Shown here piece by piece: positions 52,550 through 64,000 of a stretch of 64,000 bases of DNA. How positions within the stretch are numbered: the first letter of the stretch is position 1; every line of letters begins with the position of its first letter. The translations under genes and the position numbers were made by a program. Below the pieces are notes generated by a model. That model was not told where the DNA came from and did not search any database. It saw only the letters and a program-made list of their open reading frames with translations. The DNA lies in the NCBI RefSeq assembly GCF_963675165.1, contig NC_087387.1, forward strand, positions 2,779,501 to 2,843,500. The letters are read 5' to 3'. The stretch comes from Halichondria panicea (lineage: Eukaryota; Porifera; Demospongiae; Suberitida; Halichondriidae).

Positions 52550-55500
52550 CTACAGATAAAAGATGCATATCATAATTATAAATAAATGACAGCTAATCGT
52601 AACTTGACTTACGAATATTCACATCTGTGGCCAGCATAGTCAGTGGGACATACACAATAACCAATGCCAGGGAGACATGTTCCACCATTTTCACACGGAG
52701 GGAGACAAATACCTATAAATATAGATACATTGGATAAATTAATGTTGAGCTTTAGACTGTTGAAGTATGTAACGCAGTGTAAACTGAAGCTGCACTGAAA
52801 TGACGTCTTTAACGCCTTTCAATACTTAGGGTCGGGCATTTCCAAACTACTTTTGCATTTCTTAACGTCATTATGACGTTAGGGAGGGGGGTCTTGGGCT
52901 ATGACGTTAGTATTGACCACAAAGTTCCAGGGCATGTCAAGAAGGGTGTGACTTGCAACTAGCCATGTCACTGAGGCAAAACTGTTTTGTTGAAAGTTCT
53001 CACATGCAGACAAGTATGAATCATTTATTGACAAGTGGAAGCATTAATAATAATAATGAAGGCAGCAATAAAAGTAAATCAAAGAAGCACTGTGGCTGTT
53101 TTAGAACTGTGGTGTGACTGTTTAGATGGGTGTGGCCCGTCCCCAGGCCATGCTCATATAGTGAATTCTTGTGACGTTTAGAGGGGGGGTTAATATTAAC
53201 GTCAAGAAATGCAGAAGTAGTTTGGAAGTGCCCCCTTACACTATCATGTTTGCAACTAACCTTCATTGCAAGTTTTACCAGTGTAGCCGGTAGCACAGAG
53301 GCATGAACCATCACTCAAACACGTTCCATGAGCACCACATGTGGCACAATCAACTGCACGGTCATACATAGATCTAATTATAATAGTGAACATGCAGCTG
53401 ATATGCCATACTTTATTATCTTCTCCCTCATAAGATAGTTCACATGAAACATAATTAAAATTATATGCATCATTTAGTCATGCTGATCTATAGTTTATAG
53501 ATCTAAAATGGTGCTTACTGATTTGACACTGGAGCCCATCGAACCCGTAAGCACAAGAGCAGTGTCCTGGAGATACACAGTGTCCACCATTTAAGCATCC
53601 ACTAGGTAAAAAGCAAATGGCTTCTGTACATCGTTCTCCTTTCCAGCCAGAATTACAATCGCAAGTATTTTCATCCGTACACGCACCATGAACACAATTA
53701 ATGCTGCATTTTTCTAAATACAATGTACATGCATGTTAAGGAAAGCACGTTTAACTGTAGAAATACTCACGGATTCCACATCTTGAACCTTCATAGTTTA
53801 CATCACAAGCACAATGACCAGGAGAAATACACCGTCCACCATTCAAACAGCCATTTGGTAGACAAACCGCTATATACATGAAAGTTATACAGCATGCAGT
53901 TATCAGTATGCTATAGAAGGACACAAGGTGTCATGAGGCGAGTGTAAGCATTTGAGTTAACAACTGAAACTCAGAGACGTTGAAGCTGGAAGGTAGCGTC
54001 TTATAAGGCCAAGAATGACAGAAAATATTCAAAGCAATATCAGGCTAAGCTAAAAATGCCAGCGAAAGTCCTCCTATATAGCAGATTAATAGACTAAACG
54101 AGTACTATTTGTTGCCTTTTAACCTCTGAGATCAAAGGAAATGCAGTGCCAATAAAAACATCGCAGATGCTGATGCCTCGGTGGAGGTGTCAAAGCTATA
54201 CATAACATAAAGTTACTATAGCTATTAGCAATAGCTTTTATAAACACATTACATCATAATGAAAATTTTTGTTAAGGCTGTATGCAGGTAGAATCCAGAG
54301 GAAGAATGCCAGGGTCAAAAGGTCATTACCACGTGGCCCTATGTCTTATACATATAAAACTGAGTTCACCCTCGTGCCCTTGGATTTATACACCACCAAT
54401 ATAGCTTGATCCTCTTTATAATCACAGCAGAAATCGGTTGAGCTATCGCGCCCCAGACGAACCAGCTTGAGAAAAGAGATCCAGAATTTAATTGCAACCC
54501 TTTGACCTTTTATTGCATTCTTCACTTCTGCGGCTATATAGGGTATAAATGTTGATGTATTGACTTACTGCACTGGATATAGATCTATAGGTATAGTAAG
54601 CATTCCAAACAGACAAATAAACAACAGAAGCTGCTATATTCAGCAACGGTTAAGAACCCAGAACAAGAATGTTTAATCTTTCATTAAACGTGACCCTATT
54701 AATCCTGGCATTCCTCCTCTGGGAAGAATCACAGCGAAACTCAAAGAGTGAGTAAGGATCGGCCATGATTGTTGTTAAAAAGGATCAATGCCAACGGTGC
54801 AGTCCAAGTCAAAATTAATGGCTGCATCAGCAGAGCCTTGCAGCTCTCTTCTCACTCTTGCAGCCACCAATAGCTAGTGTTCTAGTACAGAGCTAACTAT
54901 ACTAACTAAGTAGAGTAGCAACACTATATGGAAAAGTTTTGCTACGCCACTCTTCTAAAAAAGCTGCAATGGTGTTACAAGTAAGCAAAGTAGGCAAAAC
55001 TCGAGAACCAAGCATTGTTTTGCAAATCCACGAATTAAAATCCAGGAAACATTACTAGAAGCCTATAGAAACTCTTACTTGCACTTCATTGATCCTTGAG
55101 CAGCTGTAGCTGCAGCTGTCTATACAGACACACAGACAGACACACAAACACACTACCGTATACCTCGCTTGCGCATGCGCACCGAGGCATAATTATTGTA
55201 CTGTGCAATGGTCAGTTCTGTATACCGTATAGCGTGAAATTTTTGAGGGGCTTAATTTTCGCGGATTTCGTGGGTTAGAATTCTACACGAAAATTAAGTC
55301 TAGGAAAATTGTTCTTTAATTAGAATTACCTGCTATCATGCAAATATTTAAAGGCGTGGCTTCCGGTAAGCAGTCATTCTGCGAACATTGTGCAACGAAA
55401 TGGCTTTTAGAGGCCAATCCACGAAATATAAGTGCCTCGAAAATTTCACGCTATACGGTATATGGCATACAGAAAGTGGACCTCTGCATGGAGAGAGAAT

Positions 55501-58500
55501 CCATCTCCTATCCTAAACTTTAAACCATTGCTTTTCAGTATAAAAACACTCACTTTTATTATTTGTGGGATATATAGGAATGTGAATATACATTCAGTTG
55601 TCTCATAATTATAATACCCACTATTAGATTTCCATGCTCGAGTAATCATTCATTCACCTCGTGTTTTATCAGATTACTTGTGAAAATATTATCATTATAA
55701 AAGGAAAATTTGGTGAGTGATATATTTGGCAAAAATTCCTTTGAACGAATTGGTGTTTTTTAATTAAGCCTCTGCTACTAAATTTGCCATATCACCAAAA
55801 TAAAGTGCTCGTCAAATTTTCCTATCACATTAATGCATGTGCTTATGACAACGTTATAGTTATTGACTGATTGACTAGTAATTATGGCTTATAACCAATG
55901 CTGAGGGCGTATTATGTACATGCTTACGCTAGTTTTACCTTCTTTGCAGTTGCGGCCGGTCCATCCACTTTGGCATTCACACATACCATGAACGCAGACC
56001 CCTCCATGCAGACAGCCAGGTTCACACGTTTCTAGCACACATTAATAATTTGTATATATAATTTTAAGGTGTCCACCACCAAGGAAATCACTATATATAT
56101 GCTACATTGTGCATGCAAATTATCTAGCCTCGTTTCCAGCTCAATTTTGAACTGACCTGAAAACACGACCTGGTATTGTATAGGGTATGCTTATGAACCG
56201 AGAAAAAAACAGACATATTGCGCGTTTGAGTGATACCTCCGTGTTATGTTCTCTATAGCAAGCTAGTATGTTCAAATCTGGATTTGATTGTGATAGAGCA
56301 CTCTGGCTTGCCAGGCTTTATTTTTTTGCTTGATAGTCATTCAGCATAATTTAAAAAAGGTCTGGTGAAAGCAGCATCATGGCATGCAAGCGACTTGCTA
56401 AGCACTAGCTAACACCTTTTACATATAAAATGACACAATGATCACAGTGACTGTTTTACAAACCAAAAATGCTGACAAAATACTAGATGCAATTTACCAA
56501 ATTGCATTTTTAGCAACCATAAATTGAGGCTATAATTATATAGGGAAGAATATGTTCAAATGTTTTCACTATTATAAGTGTATGAACCGTAATCATATAA
56601 TTATGCAGAGTGATGTGAGTGAAAAATGCCCACTAAACTCTTCTCTGAGTCAGTTTTGTGATACTTATTTTAGGAGTGGCTACTGGACATAATAATAGCT
56701 ACACGTCATTATGATACCTGTCGCACAATGAGGTCCTGTCCATCCATCCAAGCAACGACATTGCCCAGGTAGTACACAGACACCATCATTTAAGCATGGA
56801 GGATTGCATACAGCTGCATCACAATAGAACAAATGCAGATATAATTTTTATTCACTATATAATTATTGTACTGGCTCATGTCATAAAACTATGGCATGTA
56901 CGTAGCATACTGGATCAAATTTACCTTCATCACAATGATCTCCTGTCCATAAACCCAAACATTGACAGACATTTGGCTCCACACATTCACCACCATTTGC
57001 ACAAGCAGGATTGCAAACAGCTGCATTAAAATTAATAATTATAATGCAGTAAGGCATGGGCCACATGCATAGATACCGATATTTCGGCATTGTCATGCCT
57101 CAGTGTGCATGCACAAAAGAGGTATGCGGTAAGTGTGCTAATGTGCGTGTGTGCAAAAATGGATACTTTAGCTTACTATGAAAGCCATTGCAGACTCATC
57201 AGGCTCATTTGTAGCAAAATATGCTGCTATTCTACTTAGTAGTTGCCACACATGCATGCATGGAGAGTGATAAAATAGCTACAAACTTCCACTGTCAATA
57301 ATGATTGAGCAGAACCATTGCACCAATCATTGCATCGATGTTACGCATTCCTTATAGTTAATGAACTATTGGCATTGTTCAACAGCAATCATGCACGGTC
57401 AATCATTTCCTACTCTTTTCCATACATGCAAACTAACATAAGCAGCCACTGAGACATCGTGGTGTTTTTAAATAACAAGTAGTTTTAATACCTTCAGTGC
57501 ATCGGGAGCCCAGAAATCCTGTCCCACTACACTCGCAGTGACCGGGACTGATACAATGACCTCCATTCCCACAAGTGGGGTTACAGACAGCTGCAAGCAT
57601 GGAAACATGAAAATAAAATATAGCAAATGGATGCTGCATGATTTCAATGTTGCATGCATGCGCACATGCACGCCAATTTTCATCATACCATCTTGGCAAT
57701 TATCACCCGTCCACTGCGTAGTGCAATGACATTCCCCAGGTCTGATACATGTGCCACCATTAGCACAAGAAGGAGAACAGCCAGCTGCGAAAAATGTATG
57801 ATAATTATGTATAGACTATAGTGTAAACATTGAAAACGTACGATCTTCGCATCTTATTCCTTCCCACTCCCGAGGACACCCACAGTAGCCAGGTGCAGTA
57901 CAGTTACCACCATTTTTGCAGGGTGGGAAACAGACGGCTGCGTATAACAAACAGTGTTATCATAACCACTAATAATGTTCGGCCTATTAGTGTAGATATA
58001 AAATGATCAAGGCCACGAGGGATATCGGGATGAAAAGCACTGTCCGAGGGCATGTAGCACAAGAGGAGGAGTGCTTTTAATCACGATATTTCCCAAGTGC
58101 GCATGATATAATTACGTAAATTGTCTCACTTCTTTAACTACATCCATGGTAACTATTGATGTCAGGGATAGCAATCATGTGGCAATTAGCTGTAGCTATA
58201 GGATGCATGACTGAATAGAACAACGGATATAATAAGATAGAACCTTAACAGTCTCGCTGATTTTGTTTATATAAGGACGAGCTATTAAGCTGGGGTTGAC
58301 ACCTCCCAACCCCCTATTCCAGAGCCACAAGCAATAAAATTCCTGTTAGCTGTTGGAAGTTCTTCTTCCCTTGCATGGCCTTGCTACGAAGTTTAATATG
58401 AGGGTCACAGCTCGTACTTAATACAGCTCACAGCAGCAACAGCTAGCTACAGCCAACTGCTCAAAACATTTGGATCTGCATGCTACATTCATGCACTGCA

Positions 58501-61500
58501 ATGTCTTTCAGGCATCCCATAATCAATGTGTCAAACAAAAACTAGTTTAAAAATTTGATCTCTATTATTAGACATTATTTCAACTATAATAATTATAATG
58601 AAAGCACCGCGGGTGCTGATGCCTCGGTGGAGGTGCCAAAGCTACATAACATAAAACTACTAATAGCTAGCTTTTATATACACATTGATTATAATTATCA
58701 TGATGAACATTTTTAATTTTGCTGCATGCAATCGCAGAGAAACTCAAATAGTGGGTAATGATCAACCATGATTGTTGTTAAAAACTATCGATGCCAAAAG
58801 TTCAAGTCTAAAATTAATGGCTGCAAGTCAGTAGAGCCTTGCAGCTCTCTTCTCACTCTTGCAGCTAGCGTTCTAGTACAGAGCTAACTACTAAGTAGAG
58901 TAGCAACACTCGGTGAACAAGTTTTGCTACGGACTCTTCTGAAAAGGCTGCAATGGCATTCCAAGTAAGCAAAACTAGGCTTAACTCGAGAACGAAATTT
59001 TATTTTACAAATCCACAAATAGCAAGCCAAGAAAACATGACTAGAAGCCTATAGAAACTCTTACTTGCACTTCATTGATCCTTGAGCAGCTGAAATAGTC
59101 TACACACACAGACACACAAACACACTATACCGTATACCTCGCTTGCGCATGTGCACCGAGGCATAATTAGCTTACTGCAGACTATAGACTCCAGTTAAAG
59201 CGTGGCCGTACTTTTACGCATTGGTTAAAGCCCTTGTGGTCACAGCTATGTACTTGTTCTTATTTGTAGTATATACTCGCAAATTATTTGATCTACAGTA
59301 GACTCTCGCTATTCCGGCTCTCTGAAGTACGGCCACCTCGATATACCGGCCATTTGGTTTGGCACGGAATGCTAGCTATATGTTTACTGCACAAAACTCA
59401 CCCTAAAGTACGGCCACTCGCTATTCCATTTACCGGCCAGTGCTGGCTGTTGTCCCGAACAAGGTTTTCAATGTAATTTTATACGTATATTACGGCCGGA
59501 TGTGATGTTTTAGGTGCATGTGGTTTAGCAAATAAAATTGGATTACACTTAAATAGAGAACAGAATGATTCCTTATCCTTCATTATCCTCGAGACAAGAA
59601 CCACAAAAGTAGTCATTAGATTCGAGGTAAGGTCGTTTTTAAACCGCGGCTACTTCCTGAGATACAGCCACCTTGCTATTCCGGCCAAGCTGCATGGTCC
59701 CAAGGGTGACCAGATTAACGAGGGTCTACTGTATACATCTTAGAAGTGACACAATTATAGCTATACCAAGGCCCTGTTGTAGGGATCTATTGCAGTAAAC
59801 CCACCAAGCCCGAAGGCAGATGGTTTACATTGCCATCAATCCTCGTAGTATATCATGGTGTGAGTGTTATAAATTCTACGTGAGATTGGCTATATACGTT
59901 GTGCTTCTACCATGGTAACTCACATTAAACTATCACTAAGAAAAGTAAATTGTAAGCATTGTCGAAAAACTTGCTCTGTCAGCCATTCTATAATGTATCG
60001 CTACCATACAGAGGAGGTACGACATGCAGGAGCAATTAGATGTAATTGGAAATTAATTGGTAATTTTTACTGAGTCAGCAAATACGTTCAGATACAGAAA
60101 ACTCAGCATTTGTAGAGTCCTATGGCTAATAAAAACAACAGGCAGCAATTGCAAGATCACTTCTATGTAGCTAGCCTGTTAGTTCTCAGGTATAAGGTCA
60201 CTGTATTGAGCATCACGTAGCTACACATATACATATTTGCTAACTCAACAAATAGGGCAATTACTATTACATAACAATCACGTGCTACGAATATTGTCAA
60301 GTCAGCAAAATATGTGTAGCTACGTTGATGCTCAATGCAGTGACCTTATACCTGAGAACTAACAGGCTAGCTACATAAAGTGATCTTGTAATGGCTGCCT
60401 GTGGTTTTTATTAGCCATAGGCTCTACAAATGCTATATCTAAACGTATTTGCTGACTCAGCAAAATTTCCAATTAATTTCCAATTACATCTAATTGCTCC
60501 TGCATGTCGTACCTCCTCTGGCTACCATATACCCAGAGGAGGTCTGACATGAGTACCTCGATTAGGCGTTAATTAGTCACATGCGCAACAATGAATTTAA
60601 CGTTGAATTTTGCACATGACCAAGCCTATAATCAAGCCTGATCGAGGTACCTCTGCCATATATATATACCATTGATCTATAGATTTAACTGCAAGAAATG
60701 CTAATTTGGCAGACCCTGAGCCCCTCTCAACTATCTATACTCCAAGGCGGGCATAAAGCTATACTACCATGCATGCACAACACAGAGTCAGACATGCAGT
60801 GCAGTAATGGTCGAGTTCCACTCTACATGCAGCGCTTTGTAATGAGCTATATATGATCTTTTCTTTCAACGGAAATTACTCCAGCTAGAAAAAACAAAAG
60901 CATGCAGCGTTCACTTAACTTAAGTTTCTGTTTAGATTTTCATTTTCATCAAAGAAGCACTTCTCAGGGTTAAAAGGTCTTTTGATTAGCCAATATTTAG
61001 TCTAAACTCATTCTCAACTCTATACTTACGACGTACTTTTTGGTTCAGTATGACGTTTAAATTGCAGTCAATTGGCCATGAGCAAAAAAACAGGTATTGT
61101 CAACCAGGAGTGCATTCCTACTCTGTGCCTATTATAACTATAATACCTTCTTCACAAAGTGGTCCTTCGTAGCCTGGAGCACAGTGACACGTCCTTTCCT
61201 GAGTGCAAATGCCTCCGTTCTCACATAGGGGATCACAGATTGCTAAATCCATGTACATGAACATGATTATAGCAAGTACATTAAGCCATGTTTATGCATA
61301 ATGAATGCTACAATTATAATGGTTTGTATAATCAAAGATAACAGAGCATAGAAAGTCTTAATTATCTATGGTATAATGTATATACAATGCTTACGTTCAC
61401 TGCATGTACTTCCACGATAGGTGGAAGGGCATGAACATTGTCCAGGTGCTACACATGTGCCTCCATTTTCACAAGCAGGTGAGCAGACAGCTGTAAAACA

Positions 61501-63984
61501 AATATGACTGCGAGCATGCATGACTGCATTAAGCAACTGATTGCTTATTAGGTTACTGTATTATAATTAATTATATCCATGCATGCTTGGGCTATACAGT
61601 GGAACCTCCATAAAACGGACACCATTGGGGAACAGCCTTTTGATCGTTATAGAGAGGTGATCTTCCTTGGGAGGTTTCGATTGCCAGCTATATGTATTAC
61701 TCTCTGAGCCATTTCTTGCTGCAAATGAATCTTGAAGCTTTGTTAACTGCTTCTTTAGCTCATACAAGCTTTGAAAAGGCTGTACAGCTAGGTTTTCACG
61801 ATTGTGCAGCTAATTCTGGGTGTGGGCTGTCCGTTCTGGGAGGTTATTGCTAAAGCTGATTGGGGAATAGAAAGCTGCTCGTTATATGGAGTAGAGAGGT
61901 GGTCGCTCCTGAGAGGTTGCTCAGATCTCTGGGTTACTTTACATTGAAGTCATTGAGTTTCAATCCGGACCTGAGCTCTTGGCCGTTATATAGCGTGTGC
62001 ATGGTTGCTCTTTGGAGGTGGTCGTTAATGAAGGTTCCACTGTACCATTAGGGATGCCGCCTGGTATAATTATACATGCAGTGGAACCTCTATAATTATA
62101 ACGGAAACCCAAAACAAAGTTTTGCTCTGTTACAGAGAGGTGTTCGTATAGTAACAAGTTTAAGTTTCACGAATCAATTCCTACTTCTATAGCGAACCTA
62201 TAGGGACAGTACGAAATGCAAGCTTTGAAAATACTGCAGAGGCAAGCCCTGTATGCAGCTATAGGTTGCATAAAAAATATCTCAGCAATGATTTTCTGCT
62301 GATCCAGTATGAGGCTGCTTGCATGCAAATAGGAGCAAGGTGTCCATTTTGCTCAATGTTTCATGCGGTCTACTGTGTCTCCATAATTAAACTCCATTTT
62401 ATACGGGCCAGATTGTCGTCATTATTCGTAAAGCAGGGTTACAGTACTGTAACTAATCATCATTTGATAATTTGCCACAAAAATGATTAGACAGTACAAT
62501 AATAATTATCTATATAATTATTATACTTACGGTTTTCACAACTAGGGCCAGCATATCCAGTAGGACATGAGCAAGTGTTAATGTCCACACAAGTTCCTCC
62601 GTTTTGACAAGGATTTGCACATACAGCTGTATATTGCATGCATGGGACTCAGTGTCATAATGCAATCGTAATCATGCATAGAAATGGTTAAAAGCGTGTT
62701 TAGTCAGCTGAAGTAATCTACCAAACTTTATCAGACACCTATGATCAGCAGCTAATTACACAACAAGACACAAGACGATCTTTAACAATATCACGCTTTG
62801 TTAATATATATATATATATATATATGTAAGTGGCCGATTACCATGCTGACAAAGATTTCCTTCCCATCCAGTAGCGCACTGGCATTCATCAGGAGAAGTA
62901 CATCGACCTTGGTTTTGACATGCTGGCTCACATATTGCTGAAAGTAATGAATAAAAGTATAATAATTATACTGATACAAAATTTGGTAGATGCTAGGCTT
63001 TGACCAACCAAAAATTCTATACTCATGGTTCTGTAGTAATTATTCCAGCATGCAAGTTTTTCATTCAGCATATGTTAGTATATACCTTCTCCACAATACT
63101 CTCCCTTCCAACTTGCTGTACAAGAGCAAGTATTTGGTGCAGTGCAGTGTCCACCATTTTCACATGAAGGGTTACATTCAGCTGAAATAAAATACATAAT
63201 GACTCACAATTATAATATTATTTATAAAGCTCACATTCTTGGCATTGAGGTCCACTATAGTGTTGAAGGCAGTGACACACTCCTGGAGCAATACAGCTAC
63301 CACCATTGTCACACCCTGGCACGCATACCGCTGCATGTATGTATATTGAAAAAGATGACAGGTCATAGACAATTAAAACTCTAGCTATAATTCCTTGGGA
63401 TGTATGAAACTTGACCAAAGATAAATACAAAGTTCAGGCAAAATGGATGTAGACTACTGTATTAGAATGTTTTCATGTAAAAAAACGAAAAAACCTTTGC
63501 AAATAAGCCAAATAAGCAGTATATAGCTCGCATGCAGCTACATTCCGGACATCATATAACGTGCGCTATAATGATATAGAAATAATTATATACCCGGACA
63601 ATTCCAAAGTAATTATATCTCTTGCTGTTTGGTATAATTGTGCATTACCACTGTGAGAAGTAGCCTGCATGCATGCACATTTTACAATTATATATGCTTC
63701 AAAATTATATAGTCATATAAAATATAATACTTACGGGTCTCACAACGATGTCCTTCGTACCCACTATGACATGAGCATATTCCAGAACTGATGCACTTTC
63801 CGTTGATACATTCCGGATCACATACAGCTGATTCATAATAATGTGCATGCATATGCATATTTACATTGACTGTAAATACTTACGAATACAATTTGAAGCA
63901 CTTCCTGTGTAGCCAGGACAGCAGTAGTTTTCAAGGTAAGACTCTGTATAGTATGTAGTGCTATACGCTGTTTTGGAATATTTC
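52513..63984 (-). CDS. EMI-like plus 18 EGF-domain extracellular protein, 5' end outside window
   Basis: Exons (high to low): 63884-63984, 63735-63827, 63235-63330, 63086-63181, 62842-62937, 62531-62626, 61395-61490, 61147-61242, 57842-57937, 57689-57784, 57492-57590, 56925-57020, 56718-56813, 55939-56031, 53771-53869, 53519-53713, 53261-53353, 52613-52712, and a predicted last exon 52513-52549. The first exon seen ends in [13 protein letters not shown], like the end of an EMI domain. Each later exon is one EGF domain (two in 53519-53713) of the form CxPxCxNGGxCxxPxxCxC, flanked by phase-1 introns; most are exactly 96 nt. The last EGF exon ends in phase 2 and joins a short exon ending SDSAEYQA-stop. 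No transmembrane segment was seen, so a secreted matrix-type protein is the simplest reading. The class resembles EGF arrays of VWDE or WIF1; orthology is unresolved. Confidence 0.88.
52834..53235. mobile_element. MITE with ~45-bp inverted ends in an EGF-gene intron
   Basis: gggcatttccaaactactttt at the left and agtagtttggaagtgcccc at the right are inverted, each continuing into an aacgtca motif. A partial copy is at 27607-27650. Confidence 0.7.
54174..55195. mobile_element. ATGCCTCGGTG-family repeat interrupted by a second element
   Basis: The left portion (54174-54290) and right portion (54740-55195) match the copy at 58600-59166. Between them sits an insertion with inverted ends ccagaggaagaatgccaggg (54297) and cctggcattcctcctctggg (54704-54722). 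Confidence 0.7.
55223..55460. mobile_element. MITE-like element, ACCGTATAGC family
   Basis: taccgtatagcgtgaaattttt and aaatttcacgctatacggta are near-perfect inverted ends of about 20 bp, the best-preserved copy in the window. Confidence 0.8.
58600..59166. mobile_element. ATGCCTCGGTG-family repeat, most complete copy
   Basis: gaaagcaccgcgggtgctga then tgcctcggtggaggtgcc at the left, and cttgcgcatgtgcaccgaggcat at the right; a short cacagacacacaaac run replaces the longer CA tracts of other copies. It lies in the 3.2-kb intron of the EGF gene. Confidence 0.8.
59296..59731. mobile_element. pogo/Tigger-type MITE (CAGTAGACTCTCG termini)
   Basis: Starts CAGTAGACTCTCGCTATTCC after TA and ends CGAGGGTCTACTG before TA. 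The interior repeats attccggc and gtacggccacct motifs. TA target duplication and termini are of pogo/Tigger type. Confidence 0.8.
60010..60519. repeat. 510-bp palindrome-like foldback element with ~230-bp arms
   Basis: The left arm from agaggaggtacgacatgcag is mirrored by the right arm ending ctgcatgtcgtacctcctct, with long internal matches such as gagcatcacgtagctacaca versus tgtgtagctacgttgatgctc and ctagcctgttagttctcagg versus its complement. Confidence 0.9.
60537..60655. mobile_element. Short inverted-repeat element, second copy near 16302-16441
   Basis: gaggaggt ... gtacctcgat and atcgaggtacctc termini around a core, ttagtcacatgcgcaacaatga, that is also found in inverted-ended form at 16302-16441 (ggtcacatgcaacaatgattt). 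Confidence 0.6.
61597..62042. mobile_element. pogo/Tigger-type MITE, second copy
   Basis: CAGTGGAACCTCCATAAAAC to GAAGGTTCCACTG between TA dinucleotides; collinear with 19681-20116. A fragment with the same left end begins at 62079. Confidence 0.8.
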
Positions 63985-64000
63985 CTGCATGCAAAAATTA

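Overview
This is a eukaryotic, animal-type window with short GT-AG introns, many small inverted-repeat elements and long CA microsatellites. The gene content points to a sponge, probably a demosponge: TRIM proteins ending in filamin-like or NHL modules, a tandem cluster of SRCR-domain receptors, and single-copy metazoan genes in a fairly compact setting. This is an inference; no ribosomal or mitochondrial marker is present to prove it.

The backbone is one very large minus-strand gene for the catalytic subunit of DNA polymerase epsilon (POLE). I could chain 28 exons, all phase-consistent, from the ATG at 46754 down to 3609. They give 1603 codons covering the exonuclease and polymerase domains and part of the C-terminal half. 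The last part of the protein is not in the window. Exons 1-21 are packed into 10 kb. Exon 22 then stands alone, with an intron of 14,160 nt on one side and 15,637 nt on the other. The first giant intron holds a plus-strand cluster of SRCR receptors (24.8-36.2 kb). The second holds a plus-strand ornithine decarboxylase-like gene (15.8-21.6 kb) and a minus-strand TRIM-NHL-like gene (8.3-9.8 kb). Two plus-strand TRIM genes (1-2.3 kb) lie beyond the last POLE exon found and may be nested as well.

Upstream of POLE come a one-exon ABRACL (costars) gene on the same strand (46977-47225), a three-exon TMUB-type transmembrane ubiquitin-like gene on the plus strand (48097-51781), and the 3' part of a minus-strand gene with an EMI-like module and 18 EGF domains (52.5-64 kb, open at the right edge).

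The SRCR cluster arose by repeated tandem duplication. Three genes share signal peptide, two SRCR domains and a transmembrane segment but differ in cytoplasmic tail: one truncated by a small deletion, one with two tyrosine motifs, and one with a long unrelated tail carrying eight tyrosines in ITAM/NPxY-like contexts. An orphan copy of the second tail lies between the genes. The ODC-like protein keeps the PLP-binding residues but lacks the Cys-Asp pair that is catalytic in ODC. Most of the remaining sequence is occupied by families of MITE-like inverted-repeat elements, simple repeats and a 66-bp higher-order minisatellite.
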